Shown: positions 7,571 to 13,733, counted from the first letter of the stretch. The stretch: DNA of 34,717 nt from a virus (IMGVR_UViG_3300031862_000019:1-34717); one strand, 5' to 3'. Numbers and translations are program-made. The notes: generated by a model from the letters alone, not told the origin.

Positions 7571-7600
7571 ACTACCCAAAAAACCTAAAATTCGGGTAGT
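7571..7600 (-). terminator. Intrinsic terminator/attenuator at the spoVG 3' end
   Basis: On the minus strand ACTACCC (7594-7600) pairs with GGGTAGT (7571-7577) across a 16-base loop, immediately followed by a T-rich tract (7561-7570). The stem spans the SpoVG stop codon at 7585-7587. The nuclease gene starts directly after the T tract, so this probably attenuates rather than fully blocks transcription. Confidence 0.65.
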
Positions 7601-7902
7601 AATTGATGTTTAATTTTAGTATTATTCTGACCCTCAAATAATTTATTAACTTTGTTAATCACAGCTTCTTCAATCGCCCTACCCACTCCAGAATTTATAG
7701 GGTGAAAAGTGTTAATGTTTTTTTCACCAATCTTTTTGCTGGGATAAACTAACCGATAACCAGAACCATCCAAACGAGTATAAATAGCAACAGAACTTAC
7801 ATAGTATTTTTCGTCTAAAATAAAAGAGGCGAAACCAATCAGTCCCTCTTTAGGTTTTACGGGTATAAATTCTATTTCACTTATTTTTACTTCCTGATTC
7901 AT
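7585..7902 (-). CDS. spoVG: SpoVG family protein, 105 aa
   Basis: Residues 5-90 carry the SpoVG fold signature: EFIPVKPKEGLIGFAS, the segment YYVSSVAIYTRLDGSGYRLV, YPSKK, and FHPIN before a C-terminal helix. SpoVG proteins are small DNA- and RNA-binding regulators common in Firmicutes and spirochaetes and found in their phages. The length is typical. The gene has its own sigma-70-like promoter (7928-7955) and a terminator across its stop codon, so it is probably expressed as a separate unit at the head of the replication cluster. Its likely role is regulation of phage or host genes. Confidence 0.9.
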   Translation of the reverse strand: MNQEVKISEIEFIPVKPKEGLIGFASFILDEKYYVSSVAIYTRLDGSGYRLVYPSKKIGEKNINTFHPINSGVGRAIEEAVINKVNKLFEGQNNTKIKHQLLPEF

Positions 7903-7927
7903 AATTAAAGTTGTTCTTTATTCTTTT

Positions 7928-7955
7928 ATTTTACACAACCAAGAGAACTTGTCAA
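7928..7955 (-). promoter_or_regulatory. Sigma-70-type promoter for spoVG and replication genes
   Basis: On the minus strand TTGACA (7950-7955) is followed after 16 bases by TAAAAT (7928-7933). It reads left into spoVG, whose start is about 25 bases further on. The recurring 15-base motif lies 12 bases upstream of the -35 element. Confidence 0.75.
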
Positions 7956-7966
7956 GAGCTATCAGT

Positions 7967-7981
7967 CATATTCAACTATGA
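7967..7981 (-). repeat. 15-base intergenic motif, copy 1
   Basis: CATATTCAACTATGA on the plus strand (TCATAGTTGAATATG on the minus strand), identical to copies at 19234-19248 and 27355-27369. The similarity to copy 2 extends about 20 bases to the right, across the stop codon of the adjacent gene. The ends are dyad-symmetric (CATA...TATG). Confidence 0.85.
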
Positions 7982-7984
7982 TTT

Positions 7985-8380
7985 TTAAGAAAACTGTCCT
8001 TGCCGATTCCTCTTCCTTTTTAAAGAAATAAAGTGTTGTTTCCTTTTGAACTTTTCCGATTTTTTAAAATGAGAAATTTTTTCCAGATGAAGCCGACCCT
8101 GTTCACAATTATATCTAAAATTTGTATGTCCCCTCTTGAACTGATATTTTTTGCCATCTAAATTTTTATATGTCTCGTTCTCAAAAACCTTCTGCCTCCG
8201 AACTTCCCGAATTCTTAAACATTCAAGGGGTTGAGTTTTATAAAAACCCCATTTCTCTTTGTATTCTGGAATAGTCAAAAAATGCGTCTGCAAATGTCTT
8301 ACAGTTATTTTTTCCATCTTCCTTCCGCACTCCTCACAAATAATAAAATCATATTCAATTTGAGGAATCCCATAACCCAT
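7985..8380 (-). CDS. Ros/MucR-like zinc-finger protein, ~131 aa
   Basis: The segment FIICEECGRKMEKITVRHLQTHFLTIPEYKEKWGF (quoted as Cys-x2-Cys, then His-x3-4-His, then EYKEKWG) matches the Ros/MucR pattern of a zinc finger followed by the conserved Tyr-x-x-Lys-Trp-Gly. A basic C-terminal half follows, rich in Lys/Arg and ending in RNRQGQFS. An open frame extends upstream to 8488, but that part overlaps the previous gene by 100 bases and looks out of frame, so ATG 8380, 8 bases after the previous stop, is preferred. Likely a DNA-binding regulator; in phages such domains also occur next to homing endonuclease genes. Confidence 0.7.
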   Translation of the reverse strand: MGYGIPQIEYDFIICEECGRKMEKITVRHLQTHFLTIPEYKEKWGFYKTQPLECLRIREVRRQKVFENETYKNLDGKKYQFKRGHTNFRYNCEQGRLHLEKISHFKKSEKFKRKQHFISLKRKRNRQGQFS

Positions 8381-8387
8381 AAATTTA

Positions 8388-8918
8388 TTACTCAAGAATT
8401 TTTGTTTTGATTGGAACTCCCATATAACCAATCCAAAATTCTTGCAGGATATTATCATCCATTGAAGAAACTTCCTTTGCCGATTCAAAATCTTTTAAGA
8501 TTTTTTCTTTCCTATCAACGATTTCAAAAGTTTTAAAAAGCGTATCCCCCTCCGAATTCATACCGATAATTTGTAGCATTTCTTTCCGATTCGGGTCTTG
8601 GCTTGGTATGGGCTGTTCCGCTTCTCCCACATCTATCTTCCTCACTTCCTCTTTTGACAAAATTGAAGCCCACGCTTCGCTTACAAAAATGATAAATTCA
8701 ACCTCAAACTCTTGTTTGTTCGCCCTCTGCCCGAATTGTTTAAAGGCATCTCTCCGATTTTCAAATGCCTTCCCGACCAGAGGCATTATCACTTGTCCAT
8801 TTTTTCCGAAAACCATCGCAACAGGCATCACCTCATCAAATTGTTTGAAATTCAATTTAACTTTTTCCTCTATTTCTGCAAAAATATCTTTGAATTTTTT
8901 TATTTTTTCATTTTCCAT
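8388..8918 (-). CDS. Hypothetical early phage protein, 176 aa
   Basis: The protein has a helical N-terminus, a central hydrophobic stretch (VMPVAMVFGKNGQVIMPLV), a second beta/helix stretch (EVEFIIFVSEAWASIL) and an acidic C-terminal half. The pattern resembles uncharacterised phage proteins with a conserved hydrophobic core around VFVSEAW, but I know no function. There are no metal or membrane motifs. The gene is preceded by stem-loop element B and an AAAGGTTGG motif, with a long AT-rich gap before the start. Confidence 0.6.
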   Translation of the reverse strand: MENEKIKKFKDIFAEIEEKVKLNFKQFDEVMPVAMVFGKNGQVIMPLVGKAFENRRDAFKQFGQRANKQEFEVEFIIFVSEAWASILSKEEVRKIDVGEAEQPIPSQDPNRKEMLQIIGMNSEGDTLFKTFEIVDRKEKILKDFESAKEVSSMDDNILQEFWIGYMGVPIKTKILE

Positions 8919-8944
8919 ATCAATTTAATTTATTTTATTTTCTT

Positions 8945-9012
8945 CCAACCTTTCTCCGAGAATTAACTTCTCGCCCTTGCCAACAAGGATAATGGCAAGG
9001 ACAAAAGTCAAT
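8945..9012 (-). repeat. Stem-loop leader element B
   Basis: An outer stem of ATTAACTT (8962-8969) with AAGTCAAT (9005-9012) allows one G-U pair in RNA. The inner stem is CCTTGCC (8975-8981) with GGCAAGG (8994-9000). On the minus strand the structure is followed by AAAGGTTGG (8945-8953) and an AT-rich stretch leading to the next ATG. The outer arms and flanks match element A at 9368-9436 while the inner stem sequence is different, so structure rather than sequence is kept. It overlaps the stop codon of the 107-aa gene. Confidence 0.75.
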
Positions 9013-9335
9013 CATTTTTTACTCAATTTTTCTTCAGCTTCTTCCAAGCTATCAGCACCTTCTATTATTTCTTCAGCTTCTAATTCTTCCGCTCTTCTTT
9101 CTTCGGCTTCCAATTTCCCAGTCGCCCCAACTAAAGTTTCAAGCATTTTGCCCTGAAGTTCAATAATTTTACTTTGAGTTTCTTTTACAAATTCCCCCAT
9201 AACCTCACTTGCTTTTTTAAATAAAGGTGCGGTCATTCCTCTCGCCTCAATCCAACCGATTTTGCCAGCATTATACTGGTTGATAATCGCCTCAATTTCA
9301 CTTTTAATTTGTTCTAACTCATCTTTTTTTTCCAT
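9012..9335 (-). CDS. Coiled-coil hypothetical protein, 107 aa
   Basis: The first gene after the strong early promoter near 9.52 kb. Charged and Ala/Glu/Leu-rich heptads run through most of the protein (residues ~40-105), ending in a very acidic stretch and Lys-Lys, so it is probably an extended coiled coil. No catalytic motif. It is flanked on both sides by matching stem-loop elements in the same orientation, which makes it look like a cassette. Function unknown. Confidence 0.6.
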   Translation of the reverse strand: MEKKDELEQIKSEIEAIINQYNAGKIGWIEARGMTAPLFKKASEVMGEFVKETQSKIIELQGKMLETLVGATGKLEAEERRAEELEAEEIIEGADSLEEAEEKLSKK

Positions 9336-9367
9336 ATTTAATGAAATAAATTGCGAATAATTTTTTA

Positions 9368-9436
9368 CCGACCTTTAATGATTAACTTCCCGTTTCTATC
9401 CCGCAGGGTCTTGCGGAACAGAAACCAAAAGTCAAT
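9368..9436 (-). repeat. Stem-loop leader element A
   Basis: The outer stem is ATTAACTT (9381-9388) with AAGTCAAT (9429-9436). The inner stem is GTTTCTATCCCGCA (9392-9405) with TGCGGAACAGAAAC (9412-9425), 14 pairs including G-U wobbles, closed by a 6-base loop. On the minus strand it is followed by AAAGGTCGG (9368-9376) and an AT-rich leader to ATG 9335. It lies inside the transcript from the promoter at 9510-9537. Confidence 0.8.
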
Positions 9437-9509
9437 TCCCCAGAATCATATTCCCGATTATTCTTTTTTTAAAAAAATTTCATTGACAAGATTCTCCTCT
9501 TCTACTTTC

Positions 9510-9537
9510 ATTATAGCATATCTGTAGAATTTGTCAA
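9510..9537 (-). promoter_or_regulatory. Consensus sigma-70 promoter for the early genes
   Basis: On the minus strand TTGACA (9532-9537), a 16-base spacer and TATAAT (9510-9515). Both hexamers are perfect. An 8-base C run abuts the -35 element. An inverted copy of the -35 flank (TTGACAAGATTC on the plus strand, 9483-9494) makes a symmetric pair around the start site that could be an operator. It drives the coiled-coil gene and probably the following early genes. Confidence 0.85.
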
Positions 9538-9722
9538 GGGGGGGGTCTTAAATTTAACAAAAAAACCTTGAATTTTGGTCAAAATAGGTAAAATACCTCA
9601 AATTTCCCCCATAAATCAAAGATTTTAACGATTATAATGCCCCGTAGAGCCCTTTTAATTCAAAAGTTGATATAAGTATTGGCTTAGGCCAAATAAACGG
9701 AATTTCCTGCTATAAATCACTT

Positions 9723-10277
9723 TTATTGTGTATATTTTATAAAACATCGCCAACTTCCCCACCAAGTTCCATTCGGATATTGTTCATTTGGCGGAACGCC
9801 CCAATGACTCGTTCCATCGTGCCTTAATAACCACTTCCCTGCCAAATCATTACATTCATAATCAAAAATCGCTTCATTTCTTTCTTTACTGACGGGCAAA
9901 TAAACTTTCTGCCAACATCTTTCTGGCATATAAGCATCATCTTCTTTCATTCTGTCAAGAGTGGTATTCCACGTTTTCCAGAGAAATTGCCAATTTCCCA
10001 TTCCCCCCGCACACCCGAACTGATGATTACATTCCTTACAATTCCCGCTCGGATTCTCACATTTAGGAATTAAAATTTCCAACTCCTTATACCAAAGCTC
10101 TTTTGAAGATTTCGGATATTCAAAATCAATAAAAGTTCCTCCAATTAAAAAGGGGTATGTTTTATCAAAAAACAAACCCCCAACCTCCTTTGGTTGACTT
10201 TTTGAAACTACCTTCCAGCAAAAAAGAAGTAAAAAAGCAATTATTATCGCCAAAACGATTTTGAATTTATTGGACAT
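9723..10277 (-). CDS. Membrane-anchored Cys-rich protein, 184 aa
   Basis: Residues 6-24 form a hydrophobic N-terminal segment (IVLAIIIAFLLLFCWKV) after a short Lys-containing head, so it is a signal anchor or uncleaved signal. The rest is outside the membrane and has about eight cysteines, including CENPSGNCKECNHQFGC, plus many Trp residues. This suggests disulphide bonds or a metal site. It is the last gene of the lysis/late region, overlapping the holin candidate by 11 bases. Possible roles are host envelope modification, superinfection exclusion or lysis; none is proven. Confidence 0.6.
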   Translation of the reverse strand: MSNKFKIVLAIIIAFLLLFCWKVVSKSQPKEVGGLFFDKTYPFLIGGTFIDFEYPKSSKELWYKELEILIPKCENPSGNCKECNHQFGCAGGMGNWQFLWKTWNTTLDRMKEDDAYMPERCWQKVYLPVSKERNEAIFDYECNDLAGKWLLRHDGTSHWGVPPNEQYPNGTWWGSWRCFIKYTQ

Positions 10278-10524
10278 CAGCAGGTTTTTCCTCGTCTTTA
10301 TATTCTGGCAACATTCTATATCCCTTTTCTATTCCAGCTAATCCTCCCGAAAGAAAGGCAACAGTAAGAGCTAAAATCCAAGCTCTTAAATCCGTATAAG
10401 AAAGATTTGTCATTGGAGGCACAACCGCAACGGAAGCCAGACCGCTTATTACGAATACGATAACGAACCTTCTTAAAGTCCGATACCAAAACCCTTTTAA
10501 TTCCACTAAAATTTGTGTTTTCAT
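10267..10524 (-). CDS. Holin candidate, r1t-like, 85 aa
   Basis: The start at ATG 10524 is chosen because the longer frame to 10575 would begin inside the promoter. The 85-aa product has two hydrophobic segments (RFVIVFVISGLASVAVV, ~20-36, and LRAWILALTVAFLSGGLAGI, ~47-66) joined by a short polar turn, and a charged C-terminus (EYKDEEKPADVQ). Size and layout match class II holins such as r1t-like holins, which open the membrane for endolysin. A perfect promoter sits just upstream. The lysin candidate is two kilobases upstream in the same direction. Confidence 0.65.
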   Translation of the reverse strand: MKTQILVELKGFWYRTLRRFVIVFVISGLASVAVVPPMTNLSYTDLRAWILALTVAFLSGGLAGIEKGYRMLPEYKDEEKPADVQ

Positions 10525-10546
10525 ATTTTTTTTACTACCTGCTTCC

Positions 10547-10575
10547 ATTATACAGGAAGCAAGGATTATTGTCAA
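10547..10575 (-). promoter_or_regulatory. Perfect sigma-70 promoter ahead of the holin
   Basis: On the minus strand TTGACA (10570-10575), a 17-base spacer and TATAAT (10547-10552). All twelve positions match consensus. A dyad GCTTCC/GGAAGC overlaps the -10 element and could be an operator or an early hairpin in the RNA. The next start codon is ATG 10524. Confidence 0.88.
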
Positions 10576-10581
10576 CGACCT

Positions 10582-10683
10582 TTATTTTTTTCTTGGCATT
10601 GTTAGATATAAAACTGCCCAGAAAAGAAAACAACATAAAGCTAAATATCCCAGAAAATTTTTGATAATTTCAAAGTTTGTCAT
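10582..10683 (-). CDS. Tiny membrane protein, 33 aa
   Basis: A 33-codon frame starts at ATG 10683, inside the end of the 28-aa gene upstream (14-base overlap), and stops at TAA 10582-10584. It has one hydrophobic segment (FLGYLALCCFLFWAVLYL) followed by TMPRKK, a positive-inside tail typical of a single-pass microprotein. No independent ribosome-binding site is seen, so translation would be coupled. Together with its neighbour it sits directly before the holin promoter. A lysis accessory is plausible but unproven. Confidence 0.5.
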   Translation of the reverse strand: MTNFEIIKNFLGYLALCCFLFWAVLYLTMPRKK

Positions 10684-10756
10684 AGTTAGGAATTAAATAA
10701 CAACAACCACACAATAACCCTGCTAAAAATAATGAAAATAAAATAATATCCTGCAT
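10670..10756 (-). CDS. Tiny membrane protein, 28 aa
   Basis: ATG 10756 to TGA 10670-10672 encodes a 28-residue peptide that is mostly one hydrophobic helix (DIILFSLFLAGLLCGCCYL) with three cysteines and a short polar tail. The sequence AGGG that could serve as Shine-Dalgarno lies in the 3' arm of the stem-loop at 10764-10799, so folding could control translation. Two overlapping membrane microproteins next to a holin suggest regulators or accessories of lysis. Confidence 0.5.
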   Translation of the reverse strand: MQDIILFSLFLAGLLCGCCYLIPNYDKL

Positions 10757-10763
10757 ATTTTTG

Positions 10764-10799
10764 CCCTGCCTCGCCACGAAAAATCGTGGCTACGCAGGG
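10764..10799 (-). terminator. Two-tier stem-loop
   Basis: Outer stem CCCTGC (10764-10769) with GCAGGG (10794-10799), a symmetric 3+3 internal loop, and inner stem GCCACGA (10773-10779) with TCGTGGC (10784-10790) around an AAAA loop. On the minus strand it is followed by CAAAAAT, too few Us for a strong terminator. It may instead be a processing or translation-control hairpin for the 28-aa gene. Confidence 0.6.
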
Positions 10800-10802
10800 A
10801 CT

Positions 10803-10818
10803 AAATCCTATAGGATTT
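10803..10818. repeat. Perfect 16-base palindrome after the metallophosphoesterase stop
   Basis: AAATCCTATAGGATTT is an exact palindrome immediately after the stop codon at 10819-10821. It could act as a protein-binding site. As RNA hairpin it would have almost no loop, so a DNA-level role is more likely. Confidence 0.7.
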
Positions 10819-11886
10819 TTAATTTAAAAGTTTCAACCTATGAACCCAAGTAATTCCTTTACGAGGGTGAACACTAAACATAACTTGAAGCGTGCTACAC
10901 TCCCAGCCATATTCTCTCCTAACAAATTCATCGTCGGAAACCAATGTTCCATTGACAATAAGTTCCTGATTATTCTGTTGCAAATGTCCGTAGTTATGCC
11001 AATGTCCGCAAATCATAAAATTCCACTTTTCCATAAAAGAAGTCGCCCACCTCAACATCTTTTGAAGTAGAGCATAAAGAGGAATGTTATAAGAACCTCC
11101 CCGAACTTGGTCTCCGTGAACCAACAAAAATTTCCAGTTATAGATATTCACTATTTGATAAAATTCTCTGGCTATATTGAAATGAACTCTTGGATTATTT
11201 TTAAATGCTTTCGCTGTCAAATGATAAAGAATATCATCAAAGTTTGTTTTATCTGATGTTCCCTTCATTCCTTTCCCGTGATTTCCCCTGACACAATAAA
11301 CATAAACTTCATCAAAATGTTTTGATATTTCGGTAATAAGATATTCTAACAAGGTATCAGCGACTAAAACTTGGTCTCCCCATACCATTTCCAGTTCCGA
11401 CAAATCAACTTTGAATCCAATTAACTCCGATTGCGTGAAATCCCCCAAAGCAAAAATATGTATTTTTCTTATAGGGTATGCCAATCTATGAAGGGCAAGC
11501 GTTTTCAAAAATGATTTCAAAAGATAAACAACTCTTTCTTTGGCAACTTCCGCGTTGAAACTTCTTGTTTTATGTCCAATCTGCCAATCAGATATTACCA
11601 AGACGATTTCTTCTTCATCCCCCTTGCCTTGTTTTATTCTCTCTATTTTTATTTTAGGCAAACCTTCCAGCTTTGAACTTTTTATTTTGCTTATAAAAGT
11701 TTCAACGACCTCATTAAAAGCCATTCTTCTATTTTGAACTTCTCCAGACCTTTTTATCCCTTGATTACGTATCTGGTGTGCAATAGCCCATTTTGACTTC
11801 CCTCTCAAACCAGCCAAAAGTTCTTCCCAAGAAGCTATTGCTCCTCTTTCCTTAATAAAATTTAATTCTTCTTTTGTCCATTTCAT
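10819..11886 (-). CDS. Calcineurin-like metallophosphoesterase with N-terminal HTH-like domain, 355 aa
   Basis: The five metallophosphoesterase motifs are present: SDWQIGH (Asp100, with Gln at 102 in place of the usual His), GDF (Asp149), RGNHGK (Asn202-His203), VHGD (His257) and GHWH (His295, His297). These bind two metal ions and hydrolyse phosphoesters. Residues 1-47 (WTKEELNFIKERGAIASWEEL, then IAHQIRNQGIKR) look like a Myb/HTH DNA-binding module, common on phage enzymes of this sort. It may process DNA or nucleotides. The start overlaps the 58-aa gene by 4 bases (ATGA). Confidence 0.85.
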   Translation of the reverse strand: MKWTKEELNFIKERGAIASWEELLAGLRGKSKWAIAHQIRNQGIKRSGEVQNRRMAFNEVVETFISKIKSSKLEGLPKIKIERIKQGKGDEEEIVLVISDWQIGHKTRSFNAEVAKERVVYLLKSFLKTLALHRLAYPIRKIHIFALGDFTQSELIGFKVDLSELEMVWGDQVLVADTLLEYLITEISKHFDEVYVYCVRGNHGKGMKGTSDKTNFDDILYHLTAKAFKNNPRVHFNIAREFYQIVNIYNWKFLLVHGDQVRGGSYNIPLYALLQKMLRWATSFMEKWNFMICGHWHNYGHLQQNNQELIVNGTLVSDDEFVRREYGWECSTLQVMFSVHPRKGITWVHRLKLLN

Positions 11887-12059
11887 ATCTTTTTTTTACA
11901 TTCCTCGCACAAATGTTCTTTAATTCTATCTTTTGTATCCCGAATAGTATCTTTAATTATTGCAATTATATCTTGATTTATTGGAATAAAACGCTTGCCG
12001 ATTTCCCATATCTTACCTTGCTGAATTTCATAAAGTTGTTGTTCTAAAGTTTTTTTCAT
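11883..12059 (-). CDS. Small hypothetical protein, 58 aa
   Basis: ATG 12059 overlaps the lysin stop (TAATG) and its own TGA overlaps the start of the metallophosphoesterase (ATGA), so the frame is tightly coupled on both sides, good evidence that it is real. It is helical and charged, and ends in CEECKKKI, one CxxC that could join a metal site in a dimer. Function unknown. Confidence 0.7.
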   Translation of the reverse strand: MKKTLEQQLYEIQQGKIWEIGKRFIPINQDIIAIIKDTIRDTKDRIKEHLCEECKKKI

Positions 12060-12601
12060 TAAAGTTGATTTACCAATTCAATTATCTTTTTTTTTATTTC
12101 TTCCTTCGTAAAAATAGAACTTATCTGATGTTCAAAAATCCTCAATCCGCAAATTGTCCTTGCGGGAATTGGTTTATACCTCGTAGTTAATAATAATTGG
12201 TCGCCATAGAAAGGGTCGGAAATAAAATAATCATTCCCCTGTTTTTCCCACGCAACAATAAAATGGTCTTGTTTACCGATTTTAACTTTTAAGATACAAG
12301 GCAAATTCTCATTTAATTTTTCAAGGGGAGCGGCAGTTTTGTCGCAATTCACAGTTTCTTTGTAAATTATATCGGGATAAATTCCGCTTATCATTTCCCA
12401 CTTAACCATATCGTCCTGAAATCCCCCCACTTTTATTAACTCATCGTGAAGTTTGGCGGGGTTAGTTTCCTTGCCCCAGTAAAGACAAAGCATAGCCAAA
12501 GAACTAATAGCACACCCATAATCTTTAAAGGTTGAATTTGTATTGTTAATTTTTTTATCTGCCCATTTGGGGTCTTTTTGAGAAAAAATTGGGAAGTTCA
12601 T
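12059..12601 (-). CDS. C39-like cysteine peptidase, probable endolysin, 180 aa
   Basis: Residues 6-43 (FSQKDPKWADKKI, then DYGCAISSLAMLCLYWG) match the start of peptidase C39-like papain-fold enzymes, with Cys30 as nucleophile. His113 (QDHFIVAWE) and Asp129 (YFISDPF) complete the triad. Phages use such domains to cut peptide bonds in the cell wall, and this gene lies in the lysis region after a TM protein and before the holin. No separate cell-wall-binding domain is seen; the ~30 C-terminal residues are a charged helix. A role in maturation rather than lysis cannot be excluded. Confidence 0.8.
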   Translation of the reverse strand: MNFPIFSQKDPKWADKKINNTNSTFKDYGCAISSLAMLCLYWGKETNPAKLHDELIKVGGFQDDMVKWEMISGIYPDIIYKETVNCDKTAAPLEKLNENLPCILKVKIGKQDHFIVAWEKQGNDYFISDPFYGDQLLLTTRYKPIPARTICGLRIFEHQISSIFTKEEIKKKIIELVNQL

Positions 12602-12804
12602 TTTGTTTCTAATAAGCCATAATTTCTGATGACATTACGGACAAAATCTTGTTCGCAATGACAGAAAATAGCTGTTTTTCTTAATGCTTCTTTTTGATTT
12701 TCCTCTATCTTAATCAATCCTAAAAAGGTTTGAACTATTTTAGCCCTTAACTCAACATTTTCTTCCGATGGCGATAGTAAAAAATCTCCAAGTTTCATAA
12801 TCAA
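12598..12804 (-). CDS. Small hypothetical protein, 68 aa
   Basis: The frame is locked between neighbours with 4-base overlaps on both sides, so expression is almost certainly coupled to the lysin. It is helical, with CHCEQDF near residue 48, and has no membrane segment. Alternative start: the second Met two codons later. Possible lysis accessory or lysin regulator; unproven. Confidence 0.6.
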   Translation of the reverse strand: MIMKLGDFLLSPSEENVELRAKIVQTFLGLIKIEENQKEALRKTAIFCHCEQDFVRNVIRNYGLLETK

Positions 12805-13082
12805 CTTAATTTACCTTTTATTTCGCTTAAAATTTCAATCATTTTAACCTGTCCTATATTCAACTCTTTAAGTTCTGATTTTATGTTATCAAGACTTTCC
12901 CTAATATGAGTCAAATCGTTTCGTCTAATCTCCAACATTGTTTCAGAAATATCCTTTTTTCCGTTCCTTCTCATAATTAATTTCATTATAATCTCATAAC
13001 TTTGTATCACCGCCCACAACGCCAAGATAGCGACAATCGCTGTGCCGCCTAACTCTTTTAAATTGTTTAGTAAAATTTCCAT
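12801..13082 (-). CDS. TM plus coiled-coil protein, holin- or XhlA-like candidate, 93 aa
   Basis: One membrane segment (GTAIVAILALWAVIQSYEIIM, ~13-33) is followed by a basic stretch and a long amphipathic coiled coil (~50-93: RESLDNIKSELKELNIGQVK). This layout resembles XhlA-type or pinholin-like lysis accessory proteins. It lies directly upstream of the lysin gene pair with coupled starts. It could act as a second holin component; the candidate at 10267-10524 is the other. Confidence 0.65.
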   Translation of the reverse strand: MEILLNNLKELGGTAIVAILALWAVIQSYEIIMKLIMRRNGKKDISETMLEIRRNDLTHIRESLDNIKSELKELNIGQVKMIEILSEIKGKLS

Positions 13083-13084
13083 TT

Positions 13085-13543
13085 TTAGAAACTTCCACCA
13101 TCAATAAAGAAAGCCCAAGCCCTTCTTAAAATGATGGGCGGAGCATATTTTATTAAAAGTAAAAGTTCTGCGAAACTAAAACATTCCTGTGAATTCTCTA
13201 TCGCCAAAGAGTTTTGTAAAATCTCAACGAATTTCCCGATAGACGTTGGCGTTTCGTCAAAAAATTCTCCTCTATCAATCCAACCGCCCAATCTTTGATA
13301 TTGCCGAGAGATACAAACATTTTTCCAACCCGCCCAACTGCCTAATCTTTGTGCCTTGAATTTAACTAATTCCAAAGGGAAGGGAAGTAGTCCGCCTAAT
13401 TTTCCAAGATTTTGGTATTTATATTCCAAAAGTTCCGAAGGGAAAGGCAATACGCCTGATGGACTTGGCAATTCTTGATATTTAAAACTCAATGAAGCCG
13501 AAGAAATATCATTATTCAATTTTCCCAAATTTTGTAAAAACAC
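13085..13543 (-). CDS. Repeat-containing hypothetical protein, 152 aa, possibly 5'-truncated
   Basis: The N-terminal two thirds hold about five imperfect ~20-residue repeats, each with Q-x-L-G/P and then LPFP-x-EL-x3-K. The Gln positions are ~4, 23, 44, 65 and 83. The C-terminal 50 residues are helical. The only standard start is GTG 13543, which overlaps the HNH gene by 32 bases, and the repeat phase begins right at the start. The true 5' end may have been displaced by insertion of the HNH gene. The place after distal tail genes suggests a tail or host-contact protein. No family recognised. Confidence 0.55.
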   Translation of the reverse strand: MFLQNLGKLNNDISSASLSFKYQELPSPSGVLPFPSELLEYKYQNLGKLGGLLPFPLELVKFKAQRLGSWAGWKNVCISRQYQRLGGWIDRGEFFDETPTSIGKFVEILQNSLAIENSQECFSFAELLLLIKYAPPIILRRAWAFFIDGGSF

Positions 13544-13733
13544 TCTTATTATGTGCTCTACCCTTATAATTGTCAGTTAAACTATGACAATTCTTACATA
13601 GAGCAACGCCATTATCTATATTGAATCTTAATTCAGGGTATTTAACCCACGATTTGATATGATGTGCTTCCAGATGAACACCCCTTTTCCCACAAAATTG
13701 ACAGGTAAAATTATCTCTCAAAAATATAGCCAT
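13512..13733 (-). CDS. HNH endonuclease, 73 aa
   Basis: A compact HNH nuclease: [17 protein letters not shown] (first zinc Cys pair), EAHHIKSW (catalytic His), then [15 protein letters not shown] (second Cys pair and final His). Such genes act as selfish homing endonucleases in phage genomes. The frame is continuous with that of the preceding tail gene, separated only by its TGA stop and nine codons (FQKKQERWR, which match the usual HNH entry helix), so the ATG at 13733 may be internal to an older, longer nuclease. Confidence 0.85.
   Translation of the reverse strand: MAIFLRDNFTCQFCGKRGVHLEAHHIKSWVKYPELRFNIDNGVALCKNCHSLTDNYKGRAHNKSVFTKFGKIE

Larger units (their letters stand above)
9336..9722. 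other. 387-base intergenic control region between lysis and early genes
   Basis: No gene is seen. From left to right it holds AT-rich leader, stem-loop element A (9368-9436), a T7A7 palindrome (9464-9477), an inverted repeat TTGACAAGATTC / GAATTTGTCAA around the early promoter (9483-9537), an 8-base G tract (9538-9545), and an AT-rich stretch with small dyads (for example TTGGC-TTAG-GCCAA near 9674). This is the natural boundary between the late transcript ending near 9723 and the early transcript. Confidence 0.7.

Noticed and set aside
8381-8488. Longer N-terminus for the MucR-like gene
   Set aside because: This part overlaps the upstream gene in another phase and its translation does not look like protein; ATG 8380 fits the zinc-finger domain start.
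9483-9516. Plus-strand promoter from TTGACA at 9483
   Set aside because: The nearest TATA-like hexamer is ~22 bases away and no plus-strand gene follows; treated as one arm of an inverted repeat.
10525-10575. Longer N-terminus for the holin candidate
   Set aside because: It would be translated from the promoter sequence itself, upstream of the expected transcript start.
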